The notes: a model not told the origin generated them from the sequence alone. DNA of 64,000 bases from JACMLD01 sp044227095 (GCA_044227095.1 JBGAFV010000002.1:434001-498000); one strand, 5' to 3'; counted from the stretch's first letter, positions 1 through 10,714 are shown. Numbers and translations: made by a program.

Positions 1-1131
1 AATACATTGCGCCCATAATGCCCATTCGGGAACAGCGTTTTTATTAAGAACACCGGCATTCTTAAAAAACAATCCGTCCTGCGCCATTGTATAATATACT
101 CTTGCACCTGCAAGTATCAAACCGTTATTGCAACCAAAAGTTGAAATCATAATCATAACAGCGATAACGTAGGTGCCTGCGTTTCCAAAAATTACGTTGG
201 ATGCAACAACGGCAACCCTGTCTTGTTTTGCAAAAGCAATTTCATTGAGGGGCAGCACACTCATGTACATAAGATTGGCTGTAACATAAATGATGGTTAC
301 AATTAAAGTACCGAGAAAAAGGCTGAGCCCTATATTACGTTTTGGGTTTTTAATTTCGCCTGCTATAAAAGTTACGTTGTTCCATGAATCGCTGCTGAAA
401 ATAGAACCTACCATTGCTGCAGCGATAGCACCAACCAATGCAGTGCCGGATATGGGCAACCACGATGTTGGTGTTATTCCTTTTCCATCTACACCTAAAT
501 CGTGCATAGCGTTAAAACCTGTTTGCCAGTTGGCATGCCATATTTCTGATTTTGCTGCGAGTAAAAATCCAAATCCTATCAAACCAAATAAAGAAAGCAG
601 TTTGGTTACAGTAAATGTTGTTTGTATAAGTTTACCGCCTTTAATTCCTTTTGTATTTATGTAGGTAAGAAAAATAATAAGAACGATGGAAACAAGTTGT
701 GCCGGATATATTTTAAAAGCGCCGAGTGTCATCAATATGTTTTCATCCTTCAGTTCAAGTATTGGAAAGAAGTAACCTGCAAATTTTGAAAACGCCACGC
801 CTACTGCGGCTATGGTAGCTGTTTGTATTACAGCAAAAAAACTCCAGCCATATAAGAACCCTGCCAATGGATTGAAAGCTTCTTTCAAATACACATATTG
901 CCCGCCGGCTTTTGGGTACATGGCACTTAATTCGCCATAACTAACAGCAGCCGTAAGTGTCATAAAACCTGTAATCAGCCATACAAAAATTAACCATCCC
1001 CCACTGCCTACATTACGTGTAATATCTGCGCTTACTATAAAAATACCAGACCCAATCATGGAACCGGCTACTATCATAGTTGCGTCAAGCAGTCCGAGTG
1101 ATGGTTTGAAAGAAGGGTTTTGTTCTGTCAT
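1..1131 (-). CDS. APC-family amino acid permease (C-terminus cut by window edge)
   Basis: The frame is open from the ATG at 1131 to the left edge, giving 377 codons with no stop. The N-terminus has the APC signature: a short cytoplasmic start, then a first helix carrying SMIGSGIF, the substrate-binding glycine motif of amino acid/polyamine/organocation permeases. A second conserved stretch reads YGELSAMYPKAGGQYVY. At least eight hydrophobic segments follow, interrupted by polar loops. It probably imports or exchanges amino acids across the inner membrane; the substrate cannot be read from sequence. The gene stands alone, with a MITE-like repeat directly upstream. Family assignment is firm; the missing C-terminus lies outside the window. 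Confidence 0.9.
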   Translation of the reverse strand, partial: MTEQNPSFKPSLGLLDATMIVAGSMIGSGIFIVSADITRNVGSGGWLIFVWLITGFMTLTAAVSYGELSAMYPKAGGQYVYLKEAFNPLAGFLYGWSFFAVIQTATIAAVGVAFSKFAGYFFPILELKDENILMTLGAFKIYPAQLVSIVLIIFLTYINTKGIKGGKLIQTTFTVTKLLSLFGLIGFGFLLAAKSEIWHANWQTGFNAMHDLGVDGKGITPTSWLPISGTALVGAIAAAMVGSIFSSDSWNNVTFIAGEIKNPKRNIGLSLFLGTLIVTIIYVTANLMYMSVLPLNEIAFAKQDRVAVVASNVIFGNAGTYVIAVMIMISTFGCNNGLILAGARVYYTMAQDGLFFKNAGVLNKNAVPEWALWAQCI

Positions 1132-1223
1132 TATAAGTGGGTTGTATGATTGCTGAAGATAAGAAAATCTGTATGCAAATAACAGATTTTTTGTTGCACA
1201 AACACAAGGCTGTGAATGAAAAG

Positions 1224-1472
1224 ATGGAACGCAGATAACCATGATTTTTATGATAGTTTATACATAAAAAAACATTTTTACGCTGCTTAATCCATTAAAT
1301 CTACGTTCTATTTATTGAGCAAACAATTACCTGATTTCCATCTGCTGTGCAAGTGGAATTAGAAAACAATTCAGTGGAGGTTGAATAGATCGGGCAGATT
1401 AAAATAACTTTCTGAGGCATAGAAACAAGTAATCATTGCCCATCATAAAAATCATGATTATCTGCGTTCCAT
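1224..1472. repeat. MITE-like element with 31-bp terminal inverted repeats
   Basis: Positions 1224-1254 and 1442-1472 are inverted copies of each other at 30 of 31 bases, separated by 187 bp of AT-rich DNA with no gene. The arms contain GGAACGCAGATAA and CATGATTTTTATGAT. This fills most of the 355-bp gap between the permease and the OmpH-like gene. No transposase is present, so a non-autonomous element or a large REP-type repeat is likely. No second copy was seen in the window. Confidence 0.7.
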
Positions 1473-1486
1473 TGTTGCGAAAGCAA

Positions 1487-2089
1487 CTAGTCTTTTTTCT
1501 TGTAGGCTTCGTTCAAACCGCGAATAAGATCATTGGTAATATTATAAACGGTGTCTTTGTAAAAAATTCCCTCTGGGAAATCAGAAAGTATATAAGAATA
1601 TTTTTTGTCTTTATTGTAGTCTTTAAGATAAGCTTCCAGGCGTTCTCTTATTTTCTTGCGGGTTTCATTCATCTGGTCATTAATATTCTGGCTCAATTGA
1701 TCTTTACGCGACTGAAAGTTTTGCTGCATTTGCTGATACTCTCGGTTAGCAGCTTCTGCTTCTGCCTGAGACATATTATTTCCTTTCTGTTGCCATTCAG
1801 TAATTTTTTTCTGGTACGATTTTTCAATAGAAGCAAGTTCATTGTTCATGGCTTCTTCTTTTGCTTTAAAAGTACCTAAAGCATCTTTAAAATACTGATA
1901 GTGTGCCTGAAGAGAATCCAGTTCAAAATAAGCAATCTTGAAATCTTTGGGTTGAGCTGTGGCATTTTCGGGCGAAGCAGCAGTGGGTTCTGCTTTTTTT
2001 GTAGTATCGCTCCCTTTTAAATTTTTAAAGAGTAATACACCGGAAAGGCAAACTGCTATAATGCTTAATACTAAGGAAAGTTGCTTCAT
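1487..2089 (-). CDS. OmpH/Skp-family periplasmic chaperone-like protein
   Basis: A 200-aa protein with a hydrophobic N-terminal segment (about residues 4-22) that could be a signal anchor or signal peptide, then a low-complexity Ala/Thr/Pro stretch. A long Gln/Glu/Lys-rich region (about 60-165) is predicted to be coiled coil. The pattern IAYFELDSLQAHYQYFKDA matches the start of OmpH/Skp domains, trimeric periplasmic chaperones that carry unfolded outer-membrane proteins. The C-terminal YSYILSDFPEGIFYKD also fits the family. It lies downstream of rpoC on the same strand but behind a terminator, so it is probably transcribed separately. Skp-like function is inferred from the domain. Confidence 0.8.
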   Translation of the reverse strand: MKQLSLVLSIIAVCLSGVLLFKNLKGSDTTKKAEPTAASPENATAQPKDFKIAYFELDSLQAHYQYFKDALGTFKAKEEAMNNELASIEKSYQKKITEWQQKGNNMSQAEAEAANREYQQMQQNFQSRKDQLSQNINDQMNETRKKIRERLEAYLKDYNKDKKYSYILSDFPEGIFYKDTVYNITNDLIRGLNEAYKKKD

Positions 2090-2242
2090 GTGTCAGGTGT
2101 TTGGCCGCAAGTTAATTGCTTATAAAAAAAGAAAAGTGTTAAAAAAACTGTTAGTTGTTAGCTGCAAGTTTTTAGTTGCAAGCCACAAGCATTGCTTGAA
2201 TTTTATAGTTCACCCCTAATGGCTAATGACTGTTTAAAATGC

Positions 2243-2276
2243 AAAAAGCAGGAAGGATTTTACGCCTTCCTGCTTT
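2243..2276 (-). terminator. Intrinsic terminator after rpoC
   Basis: A perfect 12-bp stem (2245-2256 with 2265-2276, AAAGCAGGAAGG against its complement) encloses an 8-nt loop. On the minus strand it is followed by a T run. It begins 31 bp past the rpoC stop codon. Confidence 0.85.
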
Positions 2277-2306
2277 GTATCTTATTAGTTACAGGCCTCA
2301 ATTCAA

Positions 2307-5300
2307 TTATTCTTCATCATCAAAGTTCATCGCCTCTTTAGTGGTCTGCAACAATTCATATTCTTCTTTGCTTCCTACAATCATGTTTTCAAATTCACGC
2401 AAACCTGTACCTGCAGGTATTGGGTGACCAGTGATTACATTCTCTTTCAGACCAAGCATATCATCTGTTTTACCCTGTATGGCTGCAGAACTCAATACTT
2501 TGGTTGTTTCCTGGAACGAAGCAGCAGATATCCAGCTTTGAGTTCCCAAAGAAGCTTTGGTAATACCCAGCAGCAATGGTTGCGATGTAGCAGGTTTTGC
2601 ATCCCTGAACTCAACCAGTTTTTTGTCTGCCCTGCGCAGTATAGAATTTTCTTCTCTTACATCACGCAGTGTTGCTATTTGTCCGGCTTTCAGTTTTGTA
2701 CTGTCGCCTGCTTCAGTTACAACTTTCTTATCAAAGATGTAATCATTCTCTTCAAGGAATTCCAGTTTATCTACTGTATCTTCTTCAAGGAACCTTGTAT
2801 CACCCGGGTCAACAATTTCAAGCTTCTTCATCATCTGCCTTACTATAACTTCAATGTGCTTGTCGTTGATTTTTACACCCTGCAAACGATAAACTTCCTG
2901 TATTTCATTCACCACATATTCCTGTACTGCAAACGGTCCTTTAATTGCAAGGATATCTCCGGGAGCAGTTTGACCGTCACTCAATGATGTACCTGCTTTC
3001 ACAAAGTCACCATCCTGTGCAAGAATCTGGCGGGTTAATGGAACAAGATATTTTTTAATCACACCATCTTTTGCTTCAATTACAATTTCGCGGTTACCAC
3101 GTTTAATTGCACCAAAAGCAATTACACCATCAATTTCAGAAACAATAGCAGGGTTTGCCGGGTTACGTGCTTCAAACAATTCTGTTACACGTGGCAGACC
3201 ACCGGTAATATCTCTTAATTTACCCAATACACGTGGTATCTTCACAATTACCTGTCCTGCTTTTACATCATCTCCTGCATCCATTACTATATGGCTGCCC
3301 ACAGGTAAGTTGTATGATTTTATTTCTTTTCCTTCTACCAGTATAGATGGTATCTTGGTTTTATCTTTTGATTCAATTACCACTTTTTCACGGTGACCAG
3401 TTTGCTCATCAGCTTCATCGCGGTAAGTAATACCTTCCAGCACGTTTTCAAATTTCAATACACCCGCTATTTCAGCAATTACAACGTTATTGTAAGGATC
3501 CCATGAACAAATAATATCTCCCTTGCTTACTTTCTGTCCGTCTTTTACTACCAATGTAGCACCATAAGGAACGTTATTTGTAATGAGAAGGCGATCATTC
3601 TTCACATCAGTAATCCTCACTTCACCTGTACGGCCAATAACAACTTGTGTTTTTTCACCTTCAATATTTTCGGTTGTTACAGTACGTAAACCGTCAAACT
3701 GAATGGTGCCGTCAAATTTGGCAAACAAAGAAGATTCAACTGAAGCAGAACCAGCAACACCACCCACGTGGAATGTACGCAGGGTTAACTGTGTACCAGG
3801 CTCACCGATTGACTGGGCAGCGATGATACCAACAGCATCACCCCTTTGCGCAGTATAACCCGTAGCCAGGTTTTTACCATAGCATTTTACGCAAACACCA
3901 CGCTTGCTTTCGCAAGTAAGTACAGAACGTATTTCAATGGTTTCAACACCTGCTTCTTCTATAGCAGCACCAATTGCATCTGTAATTTGTTCTCCAGCGC
4001 TAACCAGCAATACGTCGGTTAACGGATGGTGCACATTGTGCAATGAAGTACGTCCTACTATCCTGTCTACAAGTGGTTCAACTATATCTTCATTATCTTT
4101 TAGAGCAGTTGTTGCAATACCGCGAAGTGTGCCGCAATCTTCTTCTGTAATTACAACATCTTGTGCAACGTCAACCAAACGACGTGTTAAGTAACCGGCA
4201 TCCGCTGTTTTCAACGCTGTATCTGCAAGACCTTTACGGGCACCGTGCGTAGAGATAAAGTAATCCAATACATTCAATCCGCCTTTAAAGTTGGAAAGGA
4301 TTGGGTTTTCAATGATCTCACTTCCTGTGCTACCACTCTTTCTTGGTTTTGCCATCAATCCCCTTATACCAGCCAGCTGTTTAATCTGTTGTTTAGAACC
4401 ACGGGCTCCACTGTCAAGCATCATATAAACAGAGTTGAAGCCTTGTTTATCTGTTGCCAGTTCGCGGATAAGCATCTCGGTGATGCGTGTATCCACACGG
4501 CTCCAGATGTCTACTATCTGGTTATAACGTTCGTTGTTTGTGATAAGACCCATGTTATAGTTTTCCCACACTTCATCTACTTCAACTTTTGCATTTACCA
4601 GCAATTCTTCTTTCAGATCAGGAATAATAAGGTCATTAATGCTGAAAGACAAACCACCCTGGAAGGCTGTACGGAAACCTATTTGTTTAATATCATCAAG
4701 GAATTTTGCAGTCTTTGGTACATTGGTAATGCTGGTAATATCTCCAATGATTTCACGCAAAGATTTTTTAGTAAGCAATGCATTTACAAAACCTACTTCT
4801 TTAGGAACAGCCTGGTTAAATATTACACGGCCTACTGTAGTATCAATGATTTTCTTTTTCAGTTCACCATTTTCACGCACATTAGTTTTTACTTTTATCC
4901 ATGCGTGCAAATCAACTTTGCCTTCATTGTGTGCAATGATAACTTCATCTGCACTGTAGAAAGCCATTCCTTCTCCGCGAACTTTTTCTTTATCGGTTGA
5001 TTTTTTACCCTTAGTGATGTAATACAAACCAAGCACCATGTCCTGTGAAGGAAGAGTGATAGGTGTACCATTCTGCGGGTTAAGAATGTTGTGTGAAGAA
5101 AGCATCAGCAATTGAGCTTCCAGTACAGCAGCATTGCTTAATGGTACGTGAACCGCCATCTGGTCACCGTCAAAGTCGGCGTTGAACGCAGAACATACCA
5201 ATGGATGCAACTGTATCGCTTTACCTTCTACCAGTTTTGGCTGGAAAGCCTGTATAGACAAACGGTGAAGCGTTGGGGCACGGTTTAACATTACCGGGTG

Positions 5301-6599
5301 CCCTTTCAATATATTTTCAAGGATATCCCAAACGATAGCCTCTTTCTTATCAACTAATTTCCTGGCGCTTTTTACTGTTTTTACAATACCACGCTCTATG
5401 AGTTTGCGAATAATAAATGGCTTGAACAATTCTGCCGCCATATCTTTTGGCAAACCGCACTCATGTAATTTAAGTTCTGGTCCCACCACGATTACAGAAC
5501 GGCCAGAATAGTCAACACGTTTACCCAACAGGTTCTGACGGAAACGTCCTTGTTTACCTTTCAGTACATCGCTCAAAGATTTCAACGCACGGCCGCCTTC
5601 TGCTTTTACAGCATTTGATTTACGTGAGTTGTCAAACAATGAATCGATTGCTTCCTGCAACATACGTTTTTCATTACGTAAGATTACTTCAGGTGCTTTA
5701 ATCTCTAACAAACGTTTTAAACGGTTGTTACGGATAATAACACGACGGTACAGGTCATTCAAATCTGATGACGCAAAACGGCCACCATCCAATGGAACCA
5801 ATGGACGAAGTTCTGGTGGTATTACAGGAATGTATTGCATAACCATCCATTCAGGACGGTTAGTAATCCTTGAGTTGGCATCGCGGAAAGCTTCTACTAC
5901 GCTCAAACGTTTTAAAGCGTCTGCTTTACGTTGCTGTGAAGTTTCGTTTGCTGCTGCATGGCGCAAATGCGCTGAAAGACTGTCAAGGTCTATGCGCTGC
6001 AATAAATCATGCACCGCTTCTGCACCCATTTTAGCAATGAACTTCTGCGGATCATCATCGGGCAGATACTGGTTGTCTTTTGGTAAAGTATCCAGTATTT
6101 CCAGGTATTCTTCTTCGGTTAAAAGATCTCCCGTATTCAGGCTTTCTTTTACACCACCTTGTATAACAACATAGCGTTCGTAATAAACAATTGTCTCCAG
6201 TTTTTTAGAGCTAACACCAAGCAGGTAACCAATTTTATTTGGCAAGCTTTTAAAATACCAGATGTGTACAACAGGTACAACAAGTTTAATGTGGCCCATT
6301 CTTTCACGGCGCACTTTCTTTTCAGTTACTTCTACACCGCAACGGTCGCACACGATACCCTTGTAACGGATACGTTTGTACTTTCCGCAGGCGCATTCGT
6401 AATCTTTAACCGGTCCAAAAATCCTTTCGCAGAACAAACCATCACGTTCTGGTTTGTAAGTACGATAGTTAATGGTTTCGGGCTTAAGCACTTCACCAAA
6501 ACTTCTCTCCAGGATGCTGTCTGGTGAAGCAAGACCGATAGTGATTTTAGAAAAAGTAAAAGTCGCTCTCTGACGATTGTTATCTTTTCTGATAGCCAT
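2307..6599 (-). CDS. rpoC: DNA-directed RNA polymerase subunit beta'
   Basis: A 1430-aa beta' subunit, full length for Bacteroidota. The catalytic magnesium loop NADFDGDQ lies at residues 473-480 (Asp475, 477, 479). The N-terminal zinc site has Cys69, Cys71, Cys84 and Cys87; a second Cys cluster (CESKRGVCVKC) lies in the C-terminal half before the trigger-loop region. The C-terminus is acidic, as is common in this phylum. It follows rpoB with a 150-bp gap that carries only short AGCTRCAAGC-type repeats, so it is probably cotranscribed with rpoB. The ATG at 6599 opens the conserved N-terminus. A strong terminator follows the stop. Confidence 0.99.
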   Translation of the reverse strand: MAIRKDNNRQRATFTFSKITIGLASPDSILERSFGEVLKPETINYRTYKPERDGLFCERIFGPVKDYECACGKYKRIRYKGIVCDRCGVEVTEKKVRRERMGHIKLVVPVVHIWYFKSLPNKIGYLLGVSSKKLETIVYYERYVVIQGGVKESLNTGDLLTEEEYLEILDTLPKDNQYLPDDDPQKFIAKMGAEAVHDLLQRIDLDSLSAHLRHAAANETSQQRKADALKRLSVVEAFRDANSRITNRPEWMVMQYIPVIPPELRPLVPLDGGRFASSDLNDLYRRVIIRNNRLKRLLEIKAPEVILRNEKRMLQEAIDSLFDNSRKSNAVKAEGGRALKSLSDVLKGKQGRFRQNLLGKRVDYSGRSVIVVGPELKLHECGLPKDMAAELFKPFIIRKLIERGIVKTVKSARKLVDKKEAIVWDILENILKGHPVMLNRAPTLHRLSIQAFQPKLVEGKAIQLHPLVCSAFNADFDGDQMAVHVPLSNAAVLEAQLLMLSSHNILNPQNGTPITLPSQDMVLGLYYITKGKKSTDKEKVRGEGMAFYSADEVIIAHNEGKVDLHAWIKVKTNVRENGELKKKIIDTTVGRVIFNQAVPKEVGFVNALLTKKSLREIIGDITSITNVPKTAKFLDDIKQIGFRTAFQGGLSFSINDLIIPDLKEELLVNAKVEVDEVWENYNMGLITNNERYNQIVDIWSRVDTRITEMLIRELATDKQGFNSVYMMLDSGARGSKQQIKQLAGIRGLMAKPRKSGSTGSEIIENPILSNFKGGLNVLDYFISTHGARKGLADTALKTADAGYLTRRLVDVAQDVVITEEDCGTLRGIATTALKDNEDIVEPLVDRIVGRTSLHNVHHPLTDVLLVSAGEQITDAIGAAIEEAGVETIEIRSVLTCESKRGVCVKCYGKNLATGYTAQRGDAVGIIAAQSIGEPGTQLTLRTFHVGGVAGSASVESSLFAKFDGTIQFDGLRTVTTENIEGEKTQVVIGRTGEVRITDVKNDRLLITNNVPYGATLVVKDGQKVSKGDIICSWDPYNNVVIAEIAGVLKFENVLEGITYRDEADEQTGHREKVVIESKDKTKIPSILVEGKEIKSYNLPVGSHIVMDAGDDVKAGQVIVKIPRVLGKLRDITGGLPRVTELFEARNPANPAIVSEIDGVIAFGAIKRGNREIVIEAKDGVIKKYLVPLTRQILAQDGDFVKAGTSLSDGQTAPGDILAIKGPFAVQEYVVNEIQEVYRLQGVKINDKHIEVIVRQMMKKLEIVDPGDTRFLEEDTVDKLEFLEENDYIFDKKVVTEAGDSTKLKAGQIATLRDVREENSILRRADKKLVEFRDAKPATSQPLLLGITKASLGTQSWISAASFQETTKVLSSAAIQGKTDDMLGLKENVITGHPIPAGTGLREFENMIVGSKEEYELLQTTKEAMNFDDEE

Positions 6600-6749
6600 A
6601 TTTTTTGAGCTTTTAGCTGTTGAAATAAAGTTTCAAGGTATTAGCTGCAAGCTACAAGCCCTTTACTTCTATTTTCAACAATTTTAATTTTAAGAACTTA
6701 AATACTGGTTGCGTCTAACTTGCAGCTTGTAGCTGATAGCTTTCTACTA

Positions 6750-9700
6750 CTACTCAAACTTCAAATCCAATCCCAACCCTCTCAACTCATGAACCAATAC
6801 ATTGAATGATTCAGGAATACCTGGTCTTGGAATGTTTTCGCCTTTCACAATTGCTTCGTATGTTTTTGCACGTCCGATGATATCATCAGATTTCAGCGTT
6901 AACAGCTCCTGCAATATGTTGGATGCACCGTATGCTTCAAGTGCCCAAACCTCCATCTCACCAAAACGCTGACCACCAAACTGTGCTTTACCACCCAAAG
7001 GCTGTTGCGTAATAAGACTGTATGGTCCGATAGAACGTGCGTGCATTTTGTCATCCACCATGTGGTGCAGTTTGATAACATAAATGATACCTACTGTTGC
7101 TTTCTGGTGGAAGCGGTCACCCGTTTCACCATCATATAAGTAAGTGTGGCCGTTTAAAGGAATACCTGCATCTCCGCAATATTTTTCAATCTCACCAGTA
7201 GTAGCACCGTCAAAGATTGGGGTTGCAAACTTCACTTTCAGTTTTTCACCAGCCCATCCAAGAATGGTTTCATAAATCTGTCCAAGGTTCATACGGCTAG
7301 GTACACCCAATGGATTCAATACAATATCTACCGGTGTTCCGTCTTCTAAGAAAGGCATATCTTCTGCACGTACAATCTTTGCAACAATACCTTTATTACC
7401 GTGGCGACCCGCCATCTTATCTCCCACTTTCAGCTTACGCTTAACAGCGAGGTAAACTTTTGCAAGTTTCAATACACCAGCAGGTAATTCATCACCAATA
7501 GAGATGTTGAATTTTTCTCTCTTATACCTTCCAAGCTCTTCATTGTATTTGATGCTGTAGTTGTGGAGCAATACGTTGATGAGCTCATCGGTAACTGCAT
7601 CACCTGTCCATCCTAATGGATTTACGTTCAGGTAATCAATAGCAGCCAAGTTCTTTGCATTAAACCTTGCGCCTTTACCAATCTGCATTTCACCAAAGTT
7701 GTTGCTAACACCTGCAGAACTGTAATCTTTCAGCAATGTTTGCAGTTTGTTCAGCAGCAATTCTTTCAGATCTTCGGTATTTTTCTCGTGTACTTTTTCC
7801 AATTTTTCCAACTGAGCTTTCTCACGCACTTTAGCATTCTTGTCTTTTTTGGCTCTCTGGAATAATTTCTTATTGATTACAACACCTTCTACACCGTTTG
7901 GTGCTTTCAGTGAAGCATCTTTTGCATCACCTGCTTTATCACCGAAGATGGCACGCAATAGTTTTTCTTCTGGTGTAGGGTCGCTTTCACCTTTTGGTGT
8001 AATCTTACCTATGATAATATCACCTTCTTTAACTGTTGCGCCTATGCGAATAATACCATTCTCATCAAGATCTTTTGTTGCTTCTTCAGATACGTTAGGA
8101 ATATCTGGAGTAAGTTCTTCTTCGCCTAATTTAGTATCACGTACTTCCAGTTCGTATTCAGAAATATGAATTGAAGTAAACCAGTCTTCGCTTACAACTT
8201 TTTCATTTATCACAATCGCATCCTCAAAGTTGTAACCCTTCCATGGCATGAACGCAACTTTCAGGTTACGGCCCAATGCCAGTTCACTGTCTTTAACTGC
8301 ATAACCTTCGCTTAAAAAATCATCTTTCTTTACACGCTGGCCTTTCTTCACCGCGGGTTTCTGAGAGATTGAAGTTTCCTGGTTGGTTTTAATAAACTTG
8401 GTCAGGTTGTATATTTTCAAATCTTCTTCAAAACTTACAAGACGGTCTGTATCATTTCTATCGTAGCGAACATGAATTTCGTTACCATCAACATACTCAA
8501 CTATACCTTCACCATCTGCCAGTATCTGCACACGTGCATCACGTGCAGCTTTTGCTTCCAAACCAGTACCAACAATAGGCACTTGCGGACGGATAAGCGG
8601 AACTGCCTGGCGTTGCATGTTTGAACCCATCAAGGCACGGTTAGCATCATCATGCTCAAGGAAAGGAATGAGGGAAGCACTCAAACCAACAATCTGGTTA
8701 GGCGCTACGTCCATAAATTCTACTTCCTCTTTTTCAAGTATAGGGAAGTCACCAGTCTGACGTGAAATAATTTTTTGCTCTGCAAAATTTCCTTTCTCAT
8801 CAAGCGGGGTATTTGCCTGGGCAATTTTTGCTGTATCTTCTTCTTCTGCACTCAGGAACTCAAGTTCCTTCATGTTTACTTTACCATTGGCTACTTTACG
8901 GTAAGGTGTTTCAATGAAACCCATTTCATTGATCTTGGCATGTACGCACAATGTAGAGATCAAACCAATGTTTGGACCTTCCGGTGTTTCAATAGTACAA
9001 AGACGACCGTAGTGAGAATAGTGTACGTCACGAACCTCAAAGCCTGCACGTTCACGGCTAAGACCACCTGGTCCGAGTGCGGAAATACGGCGTTTGTGTG
9101 TGATTTCGCTCAATGGGTTTGTCTGGTCAAGGAACTGAGACAACTGAGATGTACCAAAGAATGAATTGATAACTGAAGAAAGTGTTCTTGCATTAATCAA
9201 ATCAACTGGTGTAAACACCTCATTATCGCGAACGTTCATTCTTTCACGTATTGTTCTTGCCATACGTGCAAGGCCAACACCAAACTGTGCATACAATTGC
9301 TCACCTACAGTACGAACACGACGGTTGCTAAGGTGATCAATATCATCAATATCTGCTTTTGCATTGGTAAGACGAACGAGATATTTAATAATCTCGATCA
9401 TATCTTCTTTTGTAAGCGTTTTATGATCAAGCGGCTGGTTTAAACCAAGTTTGCGGTTAATTTTATAACGGCCTACTTCGCCAAGGTCATAACGTTTGTC
9501 GCTGAAGAATAATTTATCAATAATACCACGTGCAGTTTCATTATCGGGGGCATCAGCACCACGCAATTGGCGATAGATATGCTGAACCGCTTCCAGTTCA
9601 CTGTTAGAAGTATCTTTATTTAATGTGTTGTAAATTATTGCGTAATCGCCACCTACGTCTTCTTTCTGTAAGAAAACGCTTTTCACGTCCATTTCGCTAA

Positions 9701-10553
9701 TGGTATCAATACCTTCTTCATCAAGAATGGTATCGCGTTCCATAACAATTTCATTACGCTCAATAGAAACTACTTCACCGGTGTCTTCGTCCACAAAATC
9801 TTCTACCCATGTTCTTAAAACACGTGCAGCCAATTTTTTACCGATATGTTTTTCTAAAGATTTTTTATCAGTCTTTACTTCATCAGCCATACCAAACAGT
9901 TCAAGAATATCCTTGTCTGTTTCGTAACCGATAGAACGTAACAAAGTAGTTACAGGAAATTTTTTCTTACGATCGATGTATGCATACATAACATTGTTGA
10001 TGTCTGTTGCAAACTCCATCCACGCACCTTTGAAAGGGATAACCCTTGCAGAATAGATTTTAGTACCATTCGGGTGAATAGACTGACCGAAAAATACACC
10101 GGGTGAGCGGTGCAACTGACTAACCACAACACGTTCTGCACCATTGATAACAAAAGTGCCGCGTGGTGTCATGTAAGGAATGTTTCCAAGAAACACATCC
10201 TGAACAATGGTTTGAAAGTCTACGTGCTCTTCATCGTTACAGCTCAAACGAAGTTTGGCTTTAAGGGGAACAGCATAGGTTAAACCACGCTCCATACATT
10301 CTTCAATTGTATAGCGTGGCGGATCTATGAAGTAATCAAGAAACTCCAGAACGAAAATATTGCGGGTGTCAGTGATAGGAAAGTTTTCCTTAAACACTTT
10401 AAACAGCCCTTCAATATTACGTTTGTCAGGTGTAGTTTCTAATTGAAAATACTCTTTGAATGATTGAATCTGAACTTCCAATAAGTCAGGGGCTTCTGCT
10501 AAGTTTTTAATCTTACCAAAGTTTACCCTGCTTTGTAATTTTGTTGAAGACAT
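6750..10553 (-). CDS. rpoB: DNA-directed RNA polymerase subunit beta
   Basis: Full-length beta subunit of 1267 aa from the ATG at 10553. The frame extends ten codons upstream to a TTG at 10583, but the ATG (MSSTKLQSRVNFGKI) is the better start. The rifampicin-pocket region is present (FFGTSQLSQFLDQTNPLSE, then HKRRISALGPGGLSRERAGF), as are the C-terminal GGKAQFGGQRFGEMEVWALEA and the final LGLDLKFE. It forms the RNA polymerase core with RpoC. An intrinsic terminator between rplL and rpoB and a promoter-like sequence 160 bp upstream suggest that rpoBC can be transcribed apart from rplKAJL. Confidence 0.99.
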   Translation of the reverse strand: MSSTKLQSRVNFGKIKNLAEAPDLLEVQIQSFKEYFQLETTPDKRNIEGLFKVFKENFPITDTRNIFVLEFLDYFIDPPRYTIEECMERGLTYAVPLKAKLRLSCNDEEHVDFQTIVQDVFLGNIPYMTPRGTFVINGAERVVVSQLHRSPGVFFGQSIHPNGTKIYSARVIPFKGAWMEFATDINNVMYAYIDRKKKFPVTTLLRSIGYETDKDILELFGMADEVKTDKKSLEKHIGKKLAARVLRTWVEDFVDEDTGEVVSIERNEIVMERDTILDEEGIDTISEMDVKSVFLQKEDVGGDYAIIYNTLNKDTSNSELEAVQHIYRQLRGADAPDNETARGIIDKLFFSDKRYDLGEVGRYKINRKLGLNQPLDHKTLTKEDMIEIIKYLVRLTNAKADIDDIDHLSNRRVRTVGEQLYAQFGVGLARMARTIRERMNVRDNEVFTPVDLINARTLSSVINSFFGTSQLSQFLDQTNPLSEITHKRRISALGPGGLSRERAGFEVRDVHYSHYGRLCTIETPEGPNIGLISTLCVHAKINEMGFIETPYRKVANGKVNMKELEFLSAEEEDTAKIAQANTPLDEKGNFAEQKIISRQTGDFPILEKEEVEFMDVAPNQIVGLSASLIPFLEHDDANRALMGSNMQRQAVPLIRPQVPIVGTGLEAKAARDARVQILADGEGIVEYVDGNEIHVRYDRNDTDRLVSFEEDLKIYNLTKFIKTNQETSISQKPAVKKGQRVKKDDFLSEGYAVKDSELALGRNLKVAFMPWKGYNFEDAIVINEKVVSEDWFTSIHISEYELEVRDTKLGEEELTPDIPNVSEEATKDLDENGIIRIGATVKEGDIIIGKITPKGESDPTPEEKLLRAIFGDKAGDAKDASLKAPNGVEGVVINKKLFQRAKKDKNAKVREKAQLEKLEKVHEKNTEDLKELLLNKLQTLLKDYSSAGVSNNFGEMQIGKGARFNAKNLAAIDYLNVNPLGWTGDAVTDELINVLLHNYSIKYNEELGRYKREKFNISIGDELPAGVLKLAKVYLAVKRKLKVGDKMAGRHGNKGIVAKIVRAEDMPFLEDGTPVDIVLNPLGVPSRMNLGQIYETILGWAGEKLKVKFATPIFDGATTGEIEKYCGDAGIPLNGHTYLYDGETGDRFHQKATVGIIYVIKLHHMVDDKMHARSIGPYSLITQQPLGGKAQFGGQRFGEMEVWALEAYGASNILQELLTLKSDDIIGRAKTYEAIVKGENIPRPGIPESFNVLVHELRGLGLDLKFE

Positions 10554-10714
10554 ATTATTTAAAACCGGTTTTAAATTGTTCAAATATTATGATTCGCCTA
10601 TAGACAAAAAATCACCGCAGAACCAAATGGTTCTCAGTGTGCTAATAAAATTTTCTTATAGAAATGGCCATTGATTTAGATACCCGGGCTAACAGCTTTT
10701 GTACAAATGGATTG

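Noticed and set aside
4245..5000. Long plus-strand open frame opposite rpoC
   Set aside because: It is an antisense frame of a conserved gene, with no signal, domain or start context of its own. The same holds for other long frames opposite rpoB, tuf and the Rhs gene.
6600..6749. AGCTGCAAGCTACAAGC-type repeats in the rpoB-rpoC gap as a terminator
   Set aside because: The inverted copies are about 70 bp apart and lack a T tail. Similar text near 2158-2190 and 16299-16335 suggests a general intergenic repeat.
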